From Streptomyces sp. CB02366 (GTDB taxonomy: Bacteria; Actinomycetota; Actinomycetes; Streptomycetales; Streptomycetaceae): a stretch of DNA of 64,000 nucleotides. Shown one piece after another: positions 39,922-47,813 of the stretch. The notes under the pieces are model-generated. The model saw only the letters and a list, made by a program, of their open reading frames with translations, was not told the origin of the DNA and ran no database searches. A program made the translations under genes and the position numbers. Positions within the stretch are counted from its first letter, which is position 1, and each line of letters begins with the position of its first letter. The stretch covers positions 913,952 to 977,951 of the forward strand of contig NZ_LIVT01000001.1 in the NCBI RefSeq assembly GCF_001905905.1, written 5' to 3'.

Positions 39922-42315
39922 CTACGAGTCCGGGGCCCCGTCCGGGTCCGGGGAGAGGCCCGAGAGGTCCCAGCGGTCCAAGGAGTCCGAGGAGTCCGAG
40001 GGCGGCGGGGGCTCCGACTCGCCGCCGGGCAGGTCCTGTTCGGTCCAGAGCACCTTGCCGTCCGGACCGTGGCGGGCTCCCCAGTGGGACGCCAGGGTGG
40101 AGACGATGAACAGCCCCCGGCCCCCCTCGTCCACGGTCCGGGCGTGCCGCAGGTGCGGGGAGGCGGTGGAGCCGTCGTGGACCTCGCAGGTGAGCGTGGA
40201 GTCCAGCAGGAGGCGCAGCCGCAGCGGCGGGTCGCCGTAGCGGACGGCGTTGGTGACCAGTTCGCTGACGATCAGCTCCGACGCCTCGACGGTGTCCTCG
40301 TCCAGGCCCCAGCCCTGGAGCCGGTCGCGCACGAGCGTCCGGGCGGTGGCGGGGGCCCGGCGTTCCTGGGACAGGTCCCAGGTGGCGACCTTGTGGTCGG
40401 AGACCGTACCCGTACGGGCCAGGAGCAGGGCCGCGCCCGCGGAGCGGGTGTCGTCGGGCAGGGCGTACACGATGTCGTCGCCGAGTTGGCGGAGGCTGCG
40501 GCCCGGCCGGGCGAGAGCCTCCGCCACGCGGTCGGCGGCCCGGTCGCCGGAGAGCAGGTCGGCGGTGCAGAACGCGAGGAGGCTGCCCACGTCCAAGGTG
40601 GCGACGGCGGGAGCGAAGAGGGCTCCGTCCTCGGAGAAGAGGCCGGGCCCCTCCGGCACGTCGAAGGGGACCGCCCGCCCGTCGGGGCCGACGATCAGCG
40701 GGGCGGGGTGCCCCGCGCGGGCGACGGTGCAGGTCCGGGTGAACGGGTCGTACACCCCGTACAGGCAGCCCGCCCTCAGCGGCTCGTGCTGGAGGGTGTC
40801 GGCCGGGGGCAGGGCGTCGCGCTCGTGGGCGAGGCGGTCGGCGGTGTCCTTGAGCCGGGCGAGCACCTCCTCCGGCTCCAGGTCGAGATCGGCCAGCGCC
40901 TGGATGACCGTACGCAACTGGCCCATGACGATGGCCGATTGCAGTCCCTCGCCCTCGACGCTGCCCACCACGAGCGCCGTCCGCGCGCCGGACAGGGCGA
41001 TGGTGTCGAACCAGCAGCCGCTGTCCCGGCCGGGCAGCAGCACGTGCGCGGTCTCGACGGCGGCCTGCTGCCGCGCGGTCTGCGGGAGCAGCCGCCGCTG
41101 GACGGTGGAGGCGATGACGTGTTCGCGTTCGAAACGGCGGGCGTTGTCGATGGCGAGGGCGGCGCGGGTGGCCGCCGTCCCGGCAAGGGCGACGTCGTCC
41201 TCGTCGAAGGGCTCGGCCGCCCCGCAGCGGTAGAGGCTGACCAGGCCGAGGACCGCGCCGCGCAGGGTGAGGGGTACGACGATCAGGGAGTGAGCGCCCT
41301 TCTCCGCGACGGCGTACGCGCCGTGCTCGTCGGCCTCCAACCACGGGGTTCCGGGGCTCAGCGGGACGAGTCGGGGCCTCAGGTCGGCGACGGCGAGTGC
41401 GAACGGCGTCCGGAGGGGGAGGTGGCGGGTGACCCCCGCCGGACGCGGTCGGCCCGCTCCGCCCCCGGCCTCCGCCGAACGCGGCGGGCTGCTTCCGCCC
41501 CCGTCCCCGGCCTCCGCCGTGGCGCCGGGGGTGTCGCACCGGCCGCTCGCGGCGCGGCACAGCGGGGTGTCGGGCGGCAGCGGGCCCACCGGCGGGTCGA
41601 CGCCGCGCAGGACGTCGTCCACCACCTCGACGACGGCGAAGTCGGCGAAGCCGGGCACCAGGGCGTCGGCCAGGGCACGGCAGGTGGCGGCGGTGTCGAG
41701 GGAGCCGCCCACCGTGTCCCGCACGGCGGAGAGCGCGGCCTCCCGGGCGCGGGCCCGCTCGCGCTCGGTGACGTCGACGACGGTGGCCACCAGCCCGAGG
41801 GCGGGGGCGCCGGGGCCGCCGCCGGGGGTGTCGAGGCGGTAGGCGGAGACCTGGAACCGCCGGTCGCCGGGGAGCGTGCGCAGCCGGCCGCTCACGAGGT
41901 GGTCGCGGACGGGGCCCTCCCCGGCGAGCACCTGCTTCAGCAGTTCCTCGGCCTCCTCCGGGTCGTCGAGCCGGAAGGCGTCGGTGAACCGGCGGCCGAT
42001 GTGCTCCCGGGTCTCCTCGCCCTCCAGGCGCGCGTTGACGCGGACCAGCCGGAACTGCGGGTCGAGCACGACCAGGCCGACGGCCGACTGGTCGAACAGC
42101 GTCGCCAGGAGGGCCTCGTCCAACGGGTCGGGTCCGTCCACCCGCCCCGCCGGCCTCCCGGGCACGCCCGGCCTTTCCGTTCCGCCCGTGCCTCCCGTAC
42201 CGCCCGTCCGCCCCGGCCCGCCCGTCCGTCCCGTCCCGGGCGCCCGCCCGGGGCCGCCCGCCCGCCCGGTTCCGGCCGCCCGGCCGGGCCCGGCCGGGGT
42301 CTCGGCGTTCGACAC
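39922..42315 (-). CDS. PAS-GAF-SpoIIE phosphatase with HATPase domain
   Basis: About 797 residues. In order: a Gly/Thr/Pro-rich linker (1-50), a PAS domain (about 60-170, VGLVVLDPQFRLVRVNARLE), a GAF domain (about 190-380, ending in TRAALAIDNARRFEREH), a PP2C/SpoIIE phosphatase domain (about 390-620) and a histidine-kinase-like ATPase domain (about 640-780, SELVTNAVRYGD). This is the common Streptomyces plan for sensing and partner-switching control of anti-sigma-factor antagonists. Light, redox or ligand sensing cannot be told. The GTG at 42315 is preferred; extension to 42441 adds Arg/Gly-rich sequence without a ribosome site. It is divergent from a Ser/Thr kinase. Confidence 0.88.
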   Translation of the reverse strand: MSNAETPAGPGRAAGTGRAGGPGRAPGTGRTGGPGRTGGTGGTGGTERPGVPGRPAGRVDGPDPLDEALLATLFDQSAVGLVVLDPQFRLVRVNARLEGEETREHIGRRFTDAFRLDDPEEAEELLKQVLAGEGPVRDHLVSGRLRTLPGDRRFQVSAYRLDTPGGGPGAPALGLVATVVDVTERERARAREAALSAVRDTVGGSLDTAATCRALADALVPGFADFAVVEVVDDVLRGVDPPVGPLPPDTPLCRAASGRCDTPGATAEAGDGGGSSPPRSAEAGGGAGRPRPAGVTRHLPLRTPFALAVADLRPRLVPLSPGTPWLEADEHGAYAVAEKGAHSLIVVPLTLRGAVLGLVSLYRCGAAEPFDEDDVALAGTAATRAALAIDNARRFEREHVIASTVQRRLLPQTARQQAAVETAHVLLPGRDSGCWFDTIALSGARTALVVGSVEGEGLQSAIVMGQLRTVIQALADLDLEPEEVLARLKDTADRLAHERDALPPADTLQHEPLRAGCLYGVYDPFTRTCTVARAGHPAPLIVGPDGRAVPFDVPEGPGLFSEDGALFAPAVATLDVGSLLAFCTADLLSGDRAADRVAEALARPGRSLRQLGDDIVYALPDDTRSAGAALLLARTGTVSDHKVATWDLSQERRAPATARTLVRDRLQGWGLDEDTVEASELIVSELVTNAVRYGDPPLRLRLLLDSTLTCEVHDGSTASPHLRHARTVDEGGRGLFIVSTLASHWGARHGPDGKVLWTEQDLPGGESEPPPPSDSSDSLDRWDLSGLSPDPDGAPDS

Positions 42316-42535
42316 GGCTCCACCCGCCCTCCGGCTCCGGCGCACCGCTGCCCGGATCCGGTACGCGCCGGACCAGCATCGCCCGCCCGGTCGGGCCCCG
42401 CCACCGGGGCGCGGCAAAGGCGTGAACGCGCGGGAGGGCACCGCGTCGGCCCGCGCCGGGACGGCGCATCGGGGGCCGGAGCGACGGGGCGCTGCGTCAT
42501 ACTGAGCCGCCGGAGCACAGGGGGGCGTTCAGCGC

Positions 42536-43936
42536 ATGGAGTACGGGGCGAACGGCAGCGGCCTGCCGGAACGTATCGGCGGGTACGCCGTCGAGCGGGT
42601 GCTGGGCGTGGGCGGTATGGGCACCGTCTACCTGGCCCGCTCCCGGGGAGGCCGGGCGGTGGCCGTCAAGGCGGCCCGCCCGGAGCTGGCGGGCGACCCG
42701 CGTTTCCGGGAGCGGTTCCGCGCCGAAGTCGCCGCCGCCCGCAGTGTGGGCGGCTTCCACACGGCGCCCGTGGTGGACGCGGACCCGGACGCGCCCGCGC
42801 CCTGGCTGGCCACCGCGTACATCCCCGGGCCCACGCTCTCCGCGCTCCTGGAGGCCGAGGGTCCGATGGACGAGACGCGGCTGCGGGGCCTGGGCGCGGC
42901 GCTGGCCGAGGCGCTGGCGGCGATCCACGGCTGCGGGCTGGTTCACCGCGATCTGAAGCCCGGCAACATCATCATGGCGTCGGACGGCCCCCGGGTCCTG
43001 GACTTCGGCATCGCGCGGGCCCTGGAGTCGACCCGGCTGACGGCGACCGGCACGGCCTTCGGCACCCCGGGGTTCCTCGCACCGGAGCAGGCGCAGGGGC
43101 AGGAGGTCGACGGGGCCGCCGACGTGTTCGCGCTGGGGGCGGTCCTCGTCGCGGCGGCGGGCGGCAGCGCGTTCGGGGCGGGCACGCCGATGGGCATGAT
43201 GTACCGGTCGGTGTACGAGCCGCCGGACCTGGCCGCCGTACCGGAGGGGCTGCGACCGGTCGTCGCGGCGTGTCTGGCCAAGGCCCCGGAGGAGCGGCCC
43301 GCCCCGGCGTCACTGCTGGACCTGTTCGTACCGGACGCCGCGCCGCCCTCCCCCGGCCCGGCGCACGCCCCCACGGTGGCGGCGCCTCCGCCGCCCGCGT
43401 ACACCCCCTCGGCGTACGCCCCGCCCCGGGGCCCGGCCGGGGGCTTCCCGCCGTACCCCACCCCGGCCGCCCCCTTCCCGCCGTACCAACAGGGCCCGGC
43501 CACCCCCGCCCCGCCGTACCAGCACGCCGCGCCCGGCCTCTTCTCGCCGTACCAGCACGCCGCGCCCGGCGCCTTCCCGCCGTACCAGCACGCCGTGCAC
43601 ATCGGCTTCCCGCCGCACCAGGCCCCGACGCGGCCCGTCGCGGCGGGCGGGCCGGGGGACGCGGACCCGGGCCCGTCGTTCGTGGCGGTCGGGCCGGGGA
43701 GCTCCCTCCTGATCGACGCGACGGGCGTGGCGCTGGGCCCGGAGGGCGCGGAGGTCCATTACCCCTGGGCGGAGATCCGCACTGTGGCGTACGCGGCCGA
43801 AGGCCCCAAGCACCTCGGGGTCGTCGTCCACCTCCACCACGGCACGGCCCACCCCTGCCTCATCACGGCCCGCCGCCGGGGCCGCCTCCAGGAGTGGTTG
43901 CGGGACCTGCCGCTGATCCTGGACTGCTTCCGGTAG
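42536..43936 (+). CDS. Ser/Thr protein kinase with Pro-rich repeats and C-terminal domain
   Basis: A 466-residue Hanks-type kinase. Gly-rich loop LGVGGMGTVYL, VAVK (catalytic Lys), HRDLKPGN and DFG are complete, so it should be active. The kinase domain ends near residue 265. A Pro/Tyr-rich section (about 280-365) holds four copies of an FPPYQHAAPG-like decapeptide, and the last 90 residues form a beta-rich globular part resembling a PH-like domain. No membrane helix is visible, so it is probably cytosolic. It is divergent from a SpoIIE-type phosphatase; kinase and phosphatase could act on shared targets. Confidence 0.9.
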   Translation: MEYGANGSGLPERIGGYAVERVLGVGGMGTVYLARSRGGRAVAVKAARPELAGDPRFRERFRAEVAAARSVGGFHTAPVVDADPDAPAPWLATAYIPGPTLSALLEAEGPMDETRLRGLGAALAEALAAIHGCGLVHRDLKPGNIIMASDGPRVLDFGIARALESTRLTATGTAFGTPGFLAPEQAQGQEVDGAADVFALGAVLVAAAGGSAFGAGTPMGMMYRSVYEPPDLAAVPEGLRPVVAACLAKAPEERPAPASLLDLFVPDAAPPSPGPAHAPTVAAPPPPAYTPSAYAPPRGPAGGFPPYPTPAAPFPPYQQGPATPAPPYQHAAPGLFSPYQHAAPGAFPPYQHAVHIGFPPHQAPTRPVAAGGPGDADPGPSFVAVGPGSSLLIDATGVALGPEGAEVHYPWAEIRTVAYAAEGPKHLGVVVHLHHGTAHPCLITARRRGRLQEWLRDLPLILDCFR

Positions 43937-43980
43937 CGGCCGGACCTGGGCGCTTGCCGGGGCGGTCCCGCCCGCCGGGC

Positions 43981-44571
43981 TCAGTACCCCGGCGCGCGCA
44001 GGGAGCGCAGCACGTGGTCCACCAGGGTGGCGACCGTCTCCTCGTCCTGGACGGGCTTGCGCAGCACATGGCGGTAGTAGACGGGGCCGTACAGCATCTC
44101 CACCGCCAGCGGGAGGTCCGCGCCGGGCGGGATCTGGCCCCGGTCCTGGGCGCTGCGCAGTCGGCCGACCGCCTCCTCCACGCGGGGGTCGACCAGTTGC
44201 TCCCGCAGCTGCCGGGCCAGGCGGTCGTCGTGGTGCAGCTCGGAGAGGATGCCCGCGTAGGCGGGGCCGAACGGCGGCACCGAGAGCAGCTTCACCGCTC
44301 CGGCGACATGCGTGCGCAGGTCCGCGCCGATGTCGCCCGTGTCCACGAACGGGGTGGCGTCGACCAGCGCGTCCGTGAACGCCTCCAGCAGCACCGCGCC
44401 CTTCGACGGCCACCACCGGTAGATCGTCTTCTTGCTGACGCCGGCGGCGGCGGCGATGGCCTCGATCGTGACGTGCCCGTACCCCCGCTCCGTGCAGAGG
44501 TCGAGAGCGGCCCGCAGGATCGCGCGGCGTGACCGTTCGCTGCGGCGCACACTGCTCGGCGATGTGGTCAT
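43981..44571 (-). CDS. TetR-family transcriptional regulator
   Basis: A 196-residue regulator: RRAILRAALDLCTERGYGHVTIEAIAAAAGVSKKTIYRWWPSKG spans the helix-turn-helix (residues about 15-58), given here by its first and last words only. The C-terminal ligand domain fits TetR_C (LVDPRVEEAVGRLRSAQDRGQIPPG). The ATG at 44571 has no ribosome site; an upstream ATG (44613) would add 14 residues. No obvious target lies next to it on the left, where the kinase gene ends. The gap 44572-45020 to the right may hold its operator. Confidence 0.87.
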   Translation of the reverse strand: MTTSPSSVRRSERSRRAILRAALDLCTERGYGHVTIEAIAAAAGVSKKTIYRWWPSKGAVLLEAFTDALVDATPFVDTGDIGADLRTHVAGAVKLLSVPPFGPAYAGILSELHHDDRLARQLREQLVDPRVEEAVGRLRSAQDRGQIPPGADLPLAVEMLYGPVYYRHVLRKPVQDEETVATLVDHVLRSLRAPGY

Positions 44572-45020
44572 TCGGTGAGCATAGGGGGGTTCCAGCCAAT
44601 CTCTTATTGACATCTCGTCGCCAAAGACCGAACAATACCCAGGCGGAAACGGAACGTGCCGTGTCGTGTCGTTCCCGTTATCCGCACCGTTCGTGCCGTT
44701 CGTGCCGCGACGAGCCGATCGGGGGACGGCTCGCCCGGCCGACGGCGCGTGCGGACCCCGCCGATCCGTTCCAGCCAGCCGCCCCGCCGGTCCCCTCGGT
44801 CGGCCGGACCCGGACCCACGGCCCGCCCCGACCCGCCGCCCCGACCCGTCGGCCTGCCCGGTGCGACGGTCCGCCGGAGACGACAGGCCCTGCGGGCACC
44901 GCTCCCGGAGCCCCGACTCTCCGATCCCCTCTTACTCACCCGTACGCGGGTCCGCCCCGCCACGCGGATGCGTGACGGGGCGGCGGGTCCCAAGGGCGGT
45001 CCTCCCGGCGGGGGAGGGTC
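44572..45020. other. 449-base non-coding stretch with promoter and terminator signals
   Basis: No gene is supported. Near 44608 TTGACA is followed after 18-19 bases by an ACAATA-like box on the + strand, with nothing coding downstream. CGTTCGTGC is repeated in tandem at about 44689-44708. The right end carries the terminator of the LolA-like gene. A small RNA could start at the TTGACA promoter, but I cannot show one. Confidence 0.4.
44952..44983 (-). terminator. Hairpin terminator after LolA-like gene
   Basis: Arms 44952-44965 and 44970-44983 pair over 13-14 bases around the 4-base loop GGAT, 38 bases after the gene's stop on the leftward strand. Confidence 0.8.
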
Positions 45021-46289
45021 CTACCGGGCCGCGGCGTCGGCGGCGCGCACCAGCGCGTCCTTCGTCACCGCTCCGACGTACACCGAGCCGTCGTCCGTCA
45101 GCAGGGCGTTGACCAGGCGCGTCGTGAAGACCGTGCCCGAACCGAACTTCCCGGTGACCTTGTCGCCGAGCGCGTCCAGGAAGCCCTGCGCCTCGGCCGG
45201 GACGTCGCCCGATCCGGCCGTGGGCAGGCCCTCGCCGCCGGGAACCCTGATCTCGGCGATCGAGGTCCAGCCCTCCCCGATGACGTTGAAGTCCCCCTCG
45301 CCCGCCAGGTCCTCCAGCTCGGCGAGCTGACCGGGGAGCGCCTTCCGCACCGCGCCCCCCTCGTCCTCGCCGGAGGCGGCGCCGTCGAGCTCGTCGGCCT
45401 CCGTCACCTCGGCGCCCCGGGGCGGGGTGTAGTCGAAGGTGGAGGCTGCGGGGCGGGAGAAGTCGACCTTGGTGAACCCGGCGTCGACCACGGCCTTGCC
45501 GCCGCTCGCCGCGGACAGGGTGAACTTCAGCGGCACGCCGTTCTCGGCGTCCACGGCGATCCGGACGGAGCCGACCGTCGAACCGGACTGCTTCGGCTCG
45601 ATCACGAGCTGGTACGCGTCCCGCCCGGCGACCCGCGCCGTGCCGTCCACGGTGACCGAGGTGGTGTCGCCGACCGCCGCGAGCGCCTGCTCCGCGAAGT
45701 CCTTCGGGGTCGCCGGGGCGCCCTCGGACGTCTTCGGGGCCTTCTCCGGGCGCTTCCCGGCGTCAGGGCCGTCGGCGCCCTCGGGGGCCTCGGCGTGGTA
45801 GACCTCGTCGGACGCGCTGTCGTACGCCCAGACCTCGCCCCGGTTGTGGATGACGCTGTACTCGGACGACGCGCCGAGGATGGAGAGCTTCTGGCGCTCC
45901 GGGCCGTCGGCGGCCACCCGCAGGGTGTGCGTGCCGGACGTCAGCTCCATGAGCTTGTCCTGCGGGGCCGCCGCGCCCTCGCCCCCGCGCTCGCCGCCGC
46001 CCACGAGCGAGCCCGCGAGGCCGTCGAGGGGCAGGCCCAGGTCGGTGCTGATCTTGAAGGTGCCGGAGAGCCGCTCCTGGTCGGAGGCGGCGATCTTCTC
46101 GATGAGCTCCTGGGCGCCGATCTTCGGCAGGTCCGGGTCGCCGGAGCTCGCGAGCGCCGGGACGAGACCGATGGTGGCGGCCGCCACCCCCGCGACCGCG
46201 ACGGGGACGATGTAGCGCGCCGCCTTCCGGCGGCCCACGACAGTGCTCGTCGCCCCGCCGGTGTTCTCTGCGCTGTCGTTGGGTGCCAT
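45021..46289 (-). CDS. LolA-like/DUF2092 secreted or membrane-anchored lipoprotein-type protein
   Basis: A 422-residue protein with one N-terminal membrane segment (about residues 25-45, YIVPVAVAGVAAATIGLVPALA) and a long extracytoplasmic beta-rich domain of the LolA/LolB clamp type (segments GTFKISTDLG, EVWAYDSASDEVYHAEAP, AYQLVIEPKQ). Gram-positive relatives are called outer-membrane lipoprotein carrier homologues and probably bind lipid or a lipoprotein at the cell surface. There is no lipobox Cys, so it is likely anchored or released by signal peptidase I. GGAGGTAGGG precedes the ATG. Acidic spacer segments rich in Gly and Glu occur at about 80 and 330. Confidence 0.82.
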   Translation of the reverse strand: MAPNDSAENTGGATSTVVGRRKAARYIVPVAVAGVAAATIGLVPALASSGDPDLPKIGAQELIEKIAASDQERLSGTFKISTDLGLPLDGLAGSLVGGGERGGEGAAAPQDKLMELTSGTHTLRVAADGPERQKLSILGASSEYSVIHNRGEVWAYDSASDEVYHAEAPEGADGPDAGKRPEKAPKTSEGAPATPKDFAEQALAAVGDTTSVTVDGTARVAGRDAYQLVIEPKQSGSTVGSVRIAVDAENGVPLKFTLSAASGGKAVVDAGFTKVDFSRPAASTFDYTPPRGAEVTEADELDGAASGEDEGGAVRKALPGQLAELEDLAGEGDFNVIGEGWTSIAEIRVPGGEGLPTAGSGDVPAEAQGFLDALGDKVTGKFGSGTVFTTRLVNALLTDDGSVYVGAVTKDALVRAADAAAR

Positions 46290-46479
46290 GGTGTGCCCTA
46301 CCTCCGTGGTCGGCGGCTTCCGTTGGTACCCATCTGACCAAATCGGGCGGCGCGAAGCGTCAGCCCGGGGAATCAACTCCGCCTACTGCTCCGGTATGAC
46401 AACCGGAGAGGGCATGTGCGCCGTCCAGTAGGGGGCCGCCCCCATCCGGCTGATCCGCCGTCACGTCCCCGGCACACCT

Positions 46480-46523
46480 TCCGGCCCCGGTCCGCACGCC
46501 GTCCGGCCCCGGCCCGCACGCCG
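46480..46523. repeat. 22-base tandem duplication
   Basis: Two adjoining copies (46480-46501, 46502-46523) of a 22-base GC-rich unit that starts TCCGGCCCCGG, with one mismatch, just after the polyprenyl synthase gene on its leftward strand. Confidence 0.7.
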
Positions 46524-46530
46524 GCCGGCC

Positions 46531-47541
46531 TCAACCGGCGCGGTGCACCACCGCGTCGCACAGCTCCTCCAGCGCGGACTTCGCGTACCCCTCGGGCAGG
46601 GGCCCCAGCGTGGCGCGCGCCTCCTGGGCGTAGCGCACGGTGTCCTGGCGGGCCTGCTCCAGCGCCGGGTGGGCACGCAGCCGGCGCAGCACCTCGGCGA
46701 GCGCGTCGTCGCCGCTCAGGTCGGAGTCGAGCAGCCCGACGAGCTCCAGGTCGTCCGGCTTGCCCTCGGCCGCCGCCTGGGCGCGCAGCCGCAGCACCGG
46801 GAGGGTGGGGATGCCCTCGCGCAGGTCGGTCCCCGGGGTCTTGCCGGACTCGTGGGAGTCGGAGGCGATGTCCAGTACGTCGTCGGCGAGCTGGAAGGCG
46901 ATGCCGAGCCGTTCCCCGTACTGGGTGAGGACGTCCACGGTCCGCTCGTCGGCCCCGGACATCAGCGCGCCGAACCGGCCCGAGACGGCGACCAGCGAGC
47001 CGGTCTTGCCGCTGAGCACGTCCAGGTAGTGGTCGACCGGGTCACGGCCGTCGCGGGGGCCCGCCGTCTCCAGGATCTGGCCGGTGACCAGGCGCTCGAA
47101 CGCCTCCGCCTGGATGCGGACGGCCTCGGGGCCGAGGTCGGCCAGGATGTGGGAGGCGCGGGCGAAGAGGAAGTCGCCGGTGAGGACGGCCACCGAGTTG
47201 CCCCAGCGGGTGTTGGCGCTGGGCACCCCGCGCCGTACGTCGGCCTCGTCCATCACGTCGTCGTGGTAGAGGGTGGCGAGATGGGTCAGCTCGACGACGA
47301 CGGCGGCGGGGACGATGCCGGGCGCGCCCGGATCGCCGAACTGTGACGCGAGCATGACCAGCAAGGGGCGGAATCGTTTGCCCCCGGCCCGCACCAGGTG
47401 CTGGGCGGCCTCCGTGATGAACGGGACATCGCTCTTGGTGGCTTCGAGCAGCCCTGCCTCGACAGCGGCCAGGCCCGACTGGACATCGGCCTCAAGAGCC
47501 TGGTCCCGCACGTGCAGTCCGAACGGCCCGACGACGGTCAC
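46531..47541 (-). CDS. Long-chain polyprenyl diphosphate synthase
   Basis: A 336-residue trans-isoprenyl synthase. The aspartate-rich motifs are DDVMD (94-98) and DDVLD (220-224); GGKRFRPLL near residue 53 and the GKT at about 178 bind diphosphate. The residue five before the first motif is Ala, without a bulky aromatic, which points to a long (C35-C45) product, most likely the menaquinone side chain. That fits the nearby respiratory genes. It is cytosolic, starts with GTG, and is divergent from the CocE-type hydrolase. In S. coelicolor a homologue lies in the same neighbourhood, as I remember. Confidence 0.92.
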   Translation of the reverse strand: MTVVGPFGLHVRDQALEADVQSGLAAVEAGLLEATKSDVPFITEAAQHLVRAGGKRFRPLLVMLASQFGDPGAPGIVPAAVVVELTHLATLYHDDVMDEADVRRGVPSANTRWGNSVAVLTGDFLFARASHILADLGPEAVRIQAEAFERLVTGQILETAGPRDGRDPVDHYLDVLSGKTGSLVAVSGRFGALMSGADERTVDVLTQYGERLGIAFQLADDVLDIASDSHESGKTPGTDLREGIPTLPVLRLRAQAAAEGKPDDLELVGLLDSDLSGDDALAEVLRRLRAHPALEQARQDTVRYAQEARATLGPLPEGYAKSALEELCDAVVHRAG

Positions 47542-47813
47542 GGGGACATCTCCTGTCTGCTGACGATCACACGCAATGTCGATGTGTCGCTGTCTCTCTC
47601 TGCAACTTCAGCGTATCCGGTCCGCTGTGGATCACCGTGGGCGGCTTCCCATGACCGCCGGTATGTTCGGGATCAGCTCATACGACCAGGAGTCACCGCT
47701 TTGTCCCACAGCCCCGCCGGAACCGCGACGGCCCCGCCGGCCTCCGGGCGCCGCGTACCGGCCGCACCCGGGCGACGCCCTTCGAACACCCCGTCCCCCA
47801 CCGAGGTGGCCCC

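Noticed and set aside
38923..44532. A very long rightward frame across LPMO end, RTX gene, SpoIIE and kinase genes
   Set aside because: It runs through genes in other frames and both strands; low complexity and no domain.
46480..46523. 22-base tandem repeat as an attachment site or CRISPR
   Set aside because: Only two adjoining copies without spacers, no integrase or cas gene nearby; a simple duplication.
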